Under the pieces are notes generated by a model. It did not search any database. It was given only the letters and a program-made list of their open reading frames with translations, and was not told the DNA's origin. A DNA stretch of 11,024 nt, from positions 9,846-20,869 of the forward strand of contig DKEG01000061.1 of NCBI GenBank assembly GCA_002452095.1, written 5' to 3'. Origin of the DNA: Bacteroidales bacterium UBA6828 (GTDB lineage Bacteria > Bacteroidota > Bacteroidia > Bacteroidales > Paludibacteraceae). The first letter of the stretch is position 1. Each line of letters starts with the position of its first letter. Positions 1 through 5,393 of this stretch are shown in pieces. Position numbers and translations under genes: made by a program.

Positions 1-42
1 CATTCTTCATTCTTCATTCTTTATTCATAATTCATAATTCCA
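1..42. repeat. Heptamer tandem repeat at the 3' end of ilvE
   Basis: Six 7-nt units on the plus strand: CATTCTT three times, TATTCAT, AATTCAT, AATTCCA. It encodes the last residues and stop of ilvE on the minus strand and may extend past the window edge. Confidence 0.85.
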
Positions 43-1032
43 GCCGTGTGTGTCTTCGGCACGACCGAACTGGATGTCCTGCAAGGCGTGGTACAGGCGG
101 CAGCACACCTCGCTGGGGGCAAGACCGTATTCATATACGCGTGCGAAATCGGGGTCGATAATCCGCGAGATAGGCGAAATAGCCGCCCCCGTGCCGCAAG
201 ACGCCGCCTCTTGCATATCCGATAATTCCTCCACTGGTATCTGCCGTTCCTCATGGCGGATACCCAAATCCTCGCACAGCGTCATCAGGCTGCGGTTGGT
301 GATACTGGGCAGGATACTGTCGCTCTTGGGCGTGATATACACCCCGTCTTTGACACCGAAGAAGTTTGCCCCGCCGCACTCGTCGATATACTTATGCTCC
401 TTCGAGTCGAGAAACAGCACGCCATAGCCCTGCTCGTGTGCGGGTTCGGTGGCGCGGAAAGACGATGCATAGTTGCCCCCCACTTTGTACTGCCCCGTAC
501 CGAACGGTGCCGCCCTGTCCACACGGCGGTTGATGATGAAAGGCGTTGTGCCGAACCCGCTCGGGAAATACGGACCGATAGGAGTGGCAAGGCACATAAA
601 CTCAAACTCGTGCGCAGGCGATACACCCACTTTCGGAGTGGTACCAATCAGTATCGGGCGGATATAGAGCGTTGCCCCCGTGCCGTACGGCGGCATATAG
701 TCGATATTCTCCGCCACACACAGGCTCACCGCCTCCATAAACTTCTCCTCGGGCAGCGGCACTATGTACATCGACTTTGCCGAGTCTTGCAAACGGCGGG
801 CATTGTCCTGCGGACGGAAGATACGCACCTTGCCGTCCACTCCGCGAAAGGCTTTCAGTCCCTCGAATGCCTCCTGCGCGTACTGCAACGCCGTGGCTGC
901 CGCATGGATGGAGATACAGAAATCGTCCGTTGCATACACGTTCCCCCATTGCCCGTTCCGATACGAGCAACGCACCATCTTCGCACACTCGGTGTACGAG
1001 AAAGTCAGGTGTTTCCAATCTATTTGTTTCAT
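25..1032 (-). CDS. ilvE: Branched-chain amino acid aminotransferase
   Basis: PLP-dependent class IV aminotransferase that interconverts leucine, isoleucine and valine with their 2-oxo acids, using glutamate/2-oxoglutarate; cytoplasmic. The 335-residue product has the full family layout: the N-terminal EAFEGLKAFRG segment (about 54-64), YIRP (123-126), the PLP-lysine motif TGQYKVGGNYASS with Lys183, and the later ECGGANFFG glycine loop. Length is normal for the family. It is the last gene of the dapB-lepB-wbqC-ilvE run; only 25 nt separate it from wbqC and that gap is made wholly of octamer repeats. The last residues after Gly-Trp (NYEL) and the TGA stop are encoded by a heptamer repeat tract that runs on to the window edge. 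Function is secure; inclusion in the operon is inferred from spacing. Confidence 0.96.
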   Translation of the reverse strand: MKQIDWKHLTFSYTECAKMVRCSYRNGQWGNVYATDDFCISIHAAATALQYAQEAFEGLKAFRGVDGKVRIFRPQDNARRLQDSAKSMYIVPLPEEKFMEAVSLCVAENIDYMPPYGTGATLYIRPILIGTTPKVGVSPAHEFEFMCLATPIGPYFPSGFGTTPFIINRRVDRAAPFGTGQYKVGGNYASSFRATEPAHEQGYGVLFLDSKEHKYIDECGGANFFGVKDGVYITPKSDSILPSITNRSLMTLCEDLGIRHEERQIPVEELSDMQEAASCGTGAAISPISRIIDPDFARVYEYGLAPSEVCCRLYHALQDIQFGRAEDTHGWNYEL

Positions 1033-1064
1033 TTGACGAATTTACAAATCTACAAATTTACAAA
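1033..1064. repeat. Octamer tandem repeat filling the wbqC-ilvE junction
   Basis: Four 8-nt units on the plus strand: TTGACGAA (degenerate), TTTACAAA, TCTACAAA, TTTACAAA. It starts at the base next to the ilvE ATG and runs into the last codons of wbqC, so the whole 25-nt gap is repeat. Confidence 0.85.
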
Positions 1065-1594
1065 TTGTTCATTGCCGTTCCCTCAAACAACTCGTCCAAA
1101 ATGCTGCGTCCGCTGCCGAAACAGGGTTCCAGGTTCTGCCCCTGCCAGTCGGCGGTCGGCTGCAGCGTATAGCCCGCAATGGGCGTCATACTGCGGTTGA
1201 GCAGTTGCATAATCACCTCGTGCAAACCGTCGTTCAAATCCACCAGATATTTCGTTTCCCGCTCATAGAACGGACGGAAATAGTCCTCGAAGTAGTCGAA
1301 ATACGGTGTCCTGCGGTAGGCACTCACGAGCGAAATCCAGTGCTGATGCTGCCAGCGGGTCTGGTAACTTATTTCCACATCGCGGGTCAGTTGCTTATGC
1401 TCCGACTTCTTCACCGGCACGCTCAGCGTCAGCGGTCCGTCGGGCATGGTAATAGTGCAGCGGTTGCGGCAGGTCTGTTTCGGAAAACTCTCCATCACCT
1501 CTATCCGCACCGCCTGCGGGTCTTGCAGGTAAGCGCAGTACCAATCCACCGAACCGAGATAGGCGGTAGGCAAGATCAGATTATTGCTCTGCAT
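1058..1594 (-). CDS. WbqC-like family protein
   Basis: A 178-residue protein resembling the WbqC-like family, whose members occur in O-antigen/polysaccharide gene sets and beside lepB in Bacteroidales; the biochemical role is not established. Seen: the N-terminal ILPTAYLGSVDWYCAYL segment typical of the family, the LSVPVKKSEHKQLTRDVEIS block, then W-x-x-x-H-W (about 83-88) and YFRPFYE. No signal peptide or membrane segment. I chose the ATG at 1594 rather than the in-frame ATG at 1702 because the longer version only translates lepB sequence in another frame and the family motif starts right after 1594. It overlaps the lepB 3' end by 14 bp, implying coupled translation. The last codons (MNNL and stop) lie in an octamer repeat tract, so the natural C-terminus may have been reset by it. 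Confidence 0.85.
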   Translation of the reverse strand: MQSNNLILPTAYLGSVDWYCAYLQDPQAVRIEVMESFPKQTCRNRCTITMPDGPLTLSVPVKKSEHKQLTRDVEISYQTRWQHQHWISLVSAYRRTPYFDYFEDYFRPFYERETKYLVDLNDGLHEVIMQLLNRSMTPIAGYTLQPTADWQGQNLEPCFGSGRSILDELFEGTAMNNL

Positions 1595-2951
1595 TCTTTC
1601 CAATTCTGTTCCAGCGGATATGCCCTTTGAACCACGGTTTGTCTTTCTCCACCGACAACCAGATGAATACCGGTCGCCCGACGATATGGTCTTCCGGCAC
1701 AAAACCCCAGTAGCGGCTGTCCGCCGAGTTGTGGCGGTTGTCGCCCATCATCCAGTAGTAGTCCATATCGAAGGTATAGTCCTCGCCCACGTGCATCGGT
1801 TTGAACTCGTAGGCATCGGCTATACGTTTGTAGAGCCAGTAGTTGCCCTTGGTGATCCGCAGCGTCTCGCCCTTGCGCGGAATATAGATCGGACCATAGT
1901 TGTCGCGCGTCCACGTGGTATGCCCCAGCGGATAGACATCGCCACCCTGCTGCTCGGGTTCGAGGGTGATAGAGGTAATATGCGGGTTCTTTGCCAACTC
2001 GTCGCGCATCGTCTCCGTGAGCGGGAAATGATATACCCCCGGTTCCAAGCGGCGGCGGTCGTCTTTGTTGATACCTATCTTCTCCAGATAGGTGTCGGTC
2101 AGGATATGCCCGTCGGTTTGTACGAAATAGTTCAACTGCACGCCCTCACGGTGCGGCTCGGCTTCACCGTTGATATACACCACGTTATCTATTATTTGCA
2201 GCGTGTCGCCGGGCGTACCCACACAGCGTTTCACATAGTTCTCCCGTCTGTCCACGGGGCGCACCGTCAGTTCGCCGAAGATGTCTTTTCTGCCCTCCAC
2301 CACCTGTTTGCCGTAGTAGTGGCACAGCGTGTAGTAGTCGGGATTCTGCATGCGGGTGCAGACGGTATCGCCAGCAGGGAAATTGAATACCACGATGTCG
2401 CCTTTCTCGGGGGTGTCCCAGCCTGCAAGACGCTTGTAGCCCCAATGCGGTTTGTCGATATAACTCTTGCCGCCGCCCAACCATTGCGGGAACGTATGCT
2501 GCACAAGCGGCATAGAGAGCGGCGTATTCGGCACACGCGCACCGTAACTCATCTTGCTCACATAGAGGAAATCCCCCACACGCAGACTCTTCTCCAATGA
2601 AGAGGATGGAATCTGGTAGTTCTGGAATATATACAGGTTGATAAAATACACTGCAATGAGCGCAAACAGAATGGCGTCCACCCACGAACAAATGGTATAT
2701 AGTACTTTGTTCGCTTTCGGGTTCTCGGGTTCGCCTTTTGCAGCAGGCTTGTAGCGTTTCCACCAACTCCAGTTGATATACCGGGTGGTAAAAGCATCAA
2801 TAATAACGGGCAACAGCACCAACCAACCGAGACTTGCCCAATCGCCCCATGCCACCCACAGCACAAAGGCTATATAAATCGCACTCCACACACCTGCGGC
2901 AATCCACCCGCGACGCGTTACGTTTTGTATTCTTTCCTGAAAACTTTTCAT
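1581..2951 (-). CDS. lepB: Signal peptidase I (large Bacteroidota type)
   Basis: Membrane-bound serine protease (family S26) that removes signal peptides from exported proteins outside the inner membrane. The 456-residue product shows hydrophobic segments at about 15-34, 36-52 and 86-108, then the nucleophile box IPSSSLEKSLRVGD with Ser118, the general-base box YVKRCVGTPGD with Lys241, and the C-terminal GDNRHNSADSRYWG box (403-416). The region between boxes is expanded (about residues 250-390), which is why it is much longer than the ~320 residues of the E. coli enzyme; this is usual in Bacteroidales. It lies 94 nt after dapB and overlaps wbqC. Four proteins encoded elsewhere in this window carry signal peptides it would be expected to cut. 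Leu replaces the usual Met after the catalytic Ser. Confidence 0.96.
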   Translation of the reverse strand: MKSFQERIQNVTRRGWIAAGVWSAIYIAFVLWVAWGDWASLGWLVLLPVIIDAFTTRYINWSWWKRYKPAAKGEPENPKANKVLYTICSWVDAILFALIAVYFINLYIFQNYQIPSSSLEKSLRVGDFLYVSKMSYGARVPNTPLSMPLVQHTFPQWLGGGKSYIDKPHWGYKRLAGWDTPEKGDIVVFNFPAGDTVCTRMQNPDYYTLCHYYGKQVVEGRKDIFGELTVRPVDRRENYVKRCVGTPGDTLQIIDNVVYINGEAEPHREGVQLNYFVQTDGHILTDTYLEKIGINKDDRRRLEPGVYHFPLTETMRDELAKNPHITSITLEPEQQGGDVYPLGHTTWTRDNYGPIYIPRKGETLRITKGNYWLYKRIADAYEFKPMHVGEDYTFDMDYYWMMGDNRHNSADSRYWGFVPEDHIVGRPVFIWLSVEKDKPWFKGHIRWNRIGKNAEQ

Positions 2952-2976
2952 ATCTTAATATATAACCAAAACTCCT

Positions 2977-2993
2977 TTGCCGCACAGCGGCAA
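2977..2993. repeat. Small hairpin in the dapB-lepB gap
   Basis: TTGCCGC and GCGGCAA form a perfect 7-bp inverted repeat around a 3-nt loop. On the minus strand it is followed by AGGAG and only TTTT, so it is a poor intrinsic terminator; a processing site or partial attenuator between dapB and lepB is possible. No TAnnTTTG promoter is seen in this 94-nt gap. Confidence 0.4.
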
Positions 2994-3045
2994 GAAATCC
3001 AAATAAATCTTTTCTTTGCCAAGCAACCGTGAATTGCTATAAATT

Positions 3046-3747
3046 TTATTTGCCTGCGGCGGAAAGGTCTATTACTTCATCAAACGTATGATACCCCTTT
3101 TTACCGACAATCCATTCGGCTGCCAAGACCGCACCGAATGCAAAACCCTTGCGCGACTTTGCCGAATGGCTGATACTGATCGTATCCACCTCGCTGTCCC
3201 ACGTAACGGTATGTATGCCCGGCACCTCCCCTTTGCGGATGGAGGTAATGGAAACCTGCTCCATTGTGCATTGTGCATTATGCATTATGCATTGTTGGAG
3301 TGTTTTTGCCGTGCCGCTCGGGGCGTCCAATTTGTGCACGTGGTGCACCTCGGTGATACTCGGTGTATATTCGGGATAACGTTGCATTATCTTTGCCAAC
3401 TGCTTGTTAAGGGCAAACAATATATTCACCCCTATGCTGTAGTTGCTCGACCAAACCAAGGCATTCCCCATTACGCATTGCGCATTACGCATTACGCATT
3501 GTTCTACATTCCAGCCTGTGGTACCGCAGACTACGGGTTTGCCTTTGCTCCACGCACGGCGGATATTCTCCTCCGCTGTGGCGGGAGTGGTAAACTCTAT
3601 AGCGACATCCGCCGTGGCAAACGCCTCGGAATCAAAGTCCTGCAAATTATCTTTGTCAATAGTGCATACCACCTGATGCCCGCGTTCCCGCGCCACCTCT
3701 TCGATGATATGCCCCATCTTGCCGTATCCTATCAGTGCTATTTTCAT
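3046..3747 (-). CDS. dapB: 4-hydroxy-tetrahydrodipicolinate reductase with two repeat-derived insertions
   Basis: NAD(P)H-dependent cytoplasmic reductase of the diaminopimelate/lysine pathway, feeding peptidoglycan synthesis. The product (233 residues from the chosen start) keeps the nucleotide-binding GYGKMG (7-12), CGTTGW (74-79), the catalytic/substrate motif HHVHKLDAPSGTA (His135, His136, Lys139) and the C-terminal SRKGFAFGAVLAAEW block. I chose the ATG at 3747: GGAAGG lies 6 nt upstream, while it abuts the alternative ATG at 3753. Residues 82-95 and 151-162 read as NAQC-type heptads encoded by 7-nt tandem repeats; they sit in segments that vary among DapB proteins, between intact catalytic blocks. 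First gene of the dapB-lepB-wbqC-ilvE run, with its own promoter and a palindrome in the leader. The reading frame is open throughout, so the enzyme is probably functional. Confidence 0.95.
   Translation of the reverse strand: MKIALIGYGKMGHIIEEVARERGHQVVCTIDKDNLQDFDSEAFATADVAIEFTTPATAEENIRRAWSKGKPVVCGTTGWNVEQCVMRNAQCVMGNALVWSSNYSIGVNILFALNKQLAKIMQRYPEYTPSITEVHHVHKLDAPSGTAKTLQQCIMHNAQCTMEQVSITSIRKGEVPGIHTVTWDSEVDTISISHSAKSRKGFAFGAVLAAEWIVGKKGYHTFDEVIDLSAAGK
3262..3296 (-). repeat. Heptamer tandem repeat inside dapB (tract 1)
   Basis: On the plus strand there are five 7-nt units: CATTGTG twice, CATTATG twice, then CATTGTT. In the dapB frame they encode QQCIMHNAQCTM (residues 151-162), directly after the catalytic DAPSGTAKTL block. 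Confidence 0.9.
3462..3503 (-). repeat. Heptamer tandem repeat inside dapB (tract 2)
   Basis: Six 7-nt units on the plus strand: CATTCCC, CATTACG, CATTGCG, CATTACG, CATTACG, CATTGTT. They encode residues 82-95 of DapB (QCVMRNAQCVMGNA) just after the CGTTGW motif. The unit differs from tract 1 by C/T and A/G changes, so the two are related but not recent copies of each other. Confidence 0.9.
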
Positions 3748-3779
3748 TATCATCCTTCCGGTGCTGATTTATACTTTGC

Positions 3780-3799
3780 GTGTCCCGAAATCGGGACAC
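3780..3799. promoter_or_regulatory. Perfect 20-bp palindrome in the dapB leader
   Basis: GTGTCCCGA and TCGGGACAC, 9-bp perfect arms with a 2-nt centre. It lies between the predicted transcription start (about 3807) and the dapB ATG. The 2-nt centre is too small for a comfortable RNA loop, which favours a dimeric repressor operator over a hairpin, though a slightly frayed hairpin is possible. A shorter element of the same arm-2nt-arm design (TCCGA, TC, TCGGA) is at 3932-3943. Confidence 0.55.
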
Positions 3800-3811
3800 T
3801 CCAAATCCGTG

Positions 3812-3842
3812 CAAAGTTACTGCTTTTTTCTGATATGTGCAA
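3812..3842 (-). promoter_or_regulatory. Bacteroidota-type promoter for dapB operon
   Basis: Read on the minus strand: TTG (3840-3842), 20 nt, then TAACTTTG (3812-3819), matching the TTG / TAnnTTTG pair of Bacteroidota sigma-ABfr promoters. Transcription should start a few nt further on (about 3807), leaving a leader of about 60 nt. The same 20-nt spacing is found at the two other promoters in this window. Confidence 0.7.
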
Positions 3843-4025
3843 TAGAGCACCTTTTTTGCCAATTCAACCGCACCCCAATCGCACGTCCCCAAGCAAAGCC
3901 CCGTCCCCCACGCCCTGCGAACCATTTAGCCTCCGATCTCGGATATATCACCCTACCACTCCCTACCACTCTTTTCTCTTACATTGAGAGAAAATATATC
4001 ATATATAGAGCAACTTTATACACAA
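3843..4025. other. Intergenic stretch between dapB promoter and envelope-operon terminator
   Basis: No gene seen. It holds an exact 10-bp tandem duplication (CCCTACCACT at 3951-3960 and 3961-3970), a small palindrome (3932-3943), and an AT-rich inverted repeat TTTTCTCT/AGAGAAAA (3972-3979 with 3987-3994, 7-nt loop) followed by a TATATCATATATA run. Reading frames crossing it have no start context or recognisable protein. Confidence 0.5.
3951..3970. repeat. Exact tandem decamer duplication
   Basis: CCCTACCACT occurs twice in a row with no mismatch. Role unknown. Confidence 0.85.
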
Positions 4026-4066
4026 ATACAGACTGCCTTCAAGAATCAGGCAGTCTGTATCTTTTT
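4026..4066 (-). terminator. Strong hairpin terminator after the envelope operon
   Basis: ATACAGACTGCCT (4026-4038) and AGGCAGTCTGTAT (4048-4060) form a perfect 13-bp stem with a 9-nt loop. It lies about 60 nt past the stop of the last operon gene. The clean T run (TTTTT, 4062-4066) follows on the plus strand; on the minus strand the tail is TTTGTGTAT. So it probably works in both directions, protecting dapB from operon read-through. Confidence 0.75.
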
Positions 4067-4118
4067 CGGATAATTTCTATCCTAACTATTGTTTGATTTG
4101 TTTTCCGGCTTCTCCTGA

Positions 4119-4586
4119 CTACTCCGGTTTTCTGCCGAGGAAGATGAATACCTGCCGGGTGCCGTCGGAAGAACGGAAGTTGGTCAGTTGCTCCAATGCC
4201 TGCACATAGCCCATCGAATGTTCGCAGATAGACTCGATTATCTGGGTGGTGGTCTGTCCCGCAGCAGCATCTTCGGTGGTGCGGATGATCAGGTCGTCGG
4301 TGATGGACGAGCCGTTCAAGAAGCGGCTTGCCTGCGACATGGCTTTGACCGACGCCACGCGGTTCATTGCGCTCTCGTTGCCTCCGTATTTGGCGGGATC
4401 AAGCGACAGGACGGACATCAGATAGGTGCTGTCGTAGTCCTGCACGATACGCACTCCCTCGAAGGGCGCATTGTTGTACATGCGGACAAGGAAGCGCGTA
4501 AAGGACGTACGCTCCGTATTGTAGCCTTGTGCCAGACAGGGCAGTGCCAGCAAAAGGGCGAACAATAGATTACTTAGTCTTTTCAT
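4119..4586 (-). CDS. Small exported protein, possibly LPP20-like
   Basis: 155 residues from the ATG at 4586, chosen because it gives a textbook signal peptide (MKRLSNLLFALLLALPCLA, cut before Gln20); the in-frame ATG at 4616 would put charged residues ahead of it. The mature ~136-residue domain has an alternating pattern with AMNRVASVKAMSQASRFLNG in the middle and a C-terminal TRQVFIFLGRKPE strand. The Ala-rich helix, then strand, then polar helix, then strand order is reminiscent of LPP20/FlgT-N type periplasmic domains; that is an inference, not a recognised family. Last gene of the envelope operon, overlapping the membrane-protein gene by 17 bp, which suggests translational coupling. Followed by a strong hairpin. 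No lipobox is seen, so it is likely soluble in the periplasm or part of a complex. Confidence 0.75.
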   Translation of the reverse strand: MKRLSNLLFALLLALPCLAQGYNTERTSFTRFLVRMYNNAPFEGVRIVQDYDSTYLMSVLSLDPAKYGGNESAMNRVASVKAMSQASRFLNGSSITDDLIIRTTEDAAAGQTTTQIIESICEHSMGYVQALEQLTNFRSSDGTRQVFIFLGRKPE

Positions 4587-5370
4587 AGTCGGATTCCATA
4601 CGCTTGGTGTATTCATAATCCTCCATTACACAGCGATATAACTTTTCTTGCCGAAGCATTACAAACACAAATAACAGAACAGCAAAGCCACACATTAACC
4701 CCATACGGTCCAAAAACGAAAACATCTCTATCTTTGCCAAAGTGTACGGAAGTAGTAATATAGGAAGTATTATATTGCGGCAAAGTGCAATTTGTCCCTC
4801 CAAAAAACTATAGGGTGCAGCACCTCTGTTCCGCTCCGCATAGTAATACGCTGTGTAATATTTATCTACGAGTAGATTTTTGGCGTTATCTGTTTCAGAA
4901 CAACATCTGGAACAACACAGACATTTCAGAACAGCACGGACAGGATAAAACACAACCATGACAGCCATCCATACCGACCGCAGAATAATACACGGGCATT
5001 GCAAGAGACAGCAGAAGCATTGTCCTTCTACATTCTGGTCTCCCCATAGTGTTGTCAAAGCGCGCTTGTTTTCTTTTGGGATGCGGTGATACACATAGGA
5101 AATATGGGTAGGGTTATTTCTAAACGGAGTCCACCACCAATCCATAAACAGATGGTACATACAACCTACAATGTACGCAATGACGAAAAAGGCTAATACG
5201 CACATCGGATCATACGAAGAACAGCAACAGCAGTAACACAGATGTTTGCAGTAGTTGCAGATATCTGTGTATAAGTTCAAAATTACACCCAGTTCCAATG
5301 TTACAACACTGCCAGGAATCAGTATTGCAAAGAACTCATACAAATTGAGTTTGTTAATCAGATTACCCAT
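4570..5370 (-). CDS. Cysteine-rich integral membrane protein, unknown function
   Basis: 266 residues, family not recognised. Seen: an N-terminal NLYEFFAILIPGS entry into a hydrophobic segment (about 11-33), another at 56-76, a hydrophobic patch at 128-148, and two near the C-terminus (198-214 and 219-239), ending in a charged tail. It has 22 cysteines, 17 of them in three clusters: 38-50 (C38, C41, C45, C47-C50), 118-127 (C118, C120, C121, C125, C127) and 150-157 (C150, C152, C153, C156, C157). Between them is VDKYYTAYYYAERN...EGQIALCRN (168-199), a tyrosine-rich amphipathic stretch. Fourth gene of the operon, 23 nt after the FlgT-N-like gene and overlapping the next. The clusters suggest metal or redox chemistry at a membrane face; this is inference. 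The only operon member without a cleavable signal peptide, hence a candidate inner-membrane anchor. Confidence 0.8.
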   Translation of the reverse strand: MGNLINKLNLYEFFAILIPGSVVTLELGVILNLYTDICNYCKHLCYCCCCSSYDPMCVLAFFVIAYIVGCMYHLFMDWWWTPFRNNPTHISYVYHRIPKENKRALTTLWGDQNVEGQCFCCLLQCPCIILRSVWMAVMVVFYPVRAVLKCLCCSRCCSETDNAKNLLVDKYYTAYYYAERNRGAAPYSFLEGQIALCRNIILPILLLPYTLAKIEMFSFLDRMGLMCGFAVLLFVFVMLRQEKLYRCVMEDYEYTKRMESDYEKTK

Positions 5371-5393
5371 TGTTTTGAAATTTTATAAGTTTG

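Noticed and set aside
253..1200. 315-residue plus-strand open frame opposite ilvE
   Set aside because: It is antisense to a full-length, motif-complete aminotransferase and its composition (Arg/His-rich) is typical of a shadow frame.
1595..1702. 36-residue N-terminal extension of the WbqC-like protein
   Set aside because: It only reads lepB sequence in another frame; the family motif starts just after the ATG at 1594.
1584..2600. 338-residue plus-strand open frame opposite lepB
   Set aside because: It is antisense to the catalytic boxes of signal peptidase I; no family features of its own.
3262..3503. CRISPR-like spacing of two repeat blocks
   Set aside because: Units are 7 nt and contiguous with no spacers, and they lie in a coding gene; no cas genes.
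3088..3987. 299-residue plus-strand open frame opposite dapB
   Set aside because: Shadow of dapB plus the intergenic region; its repeated CIMHYALL-like peptide is just the heptamer tracts read on the other strand.
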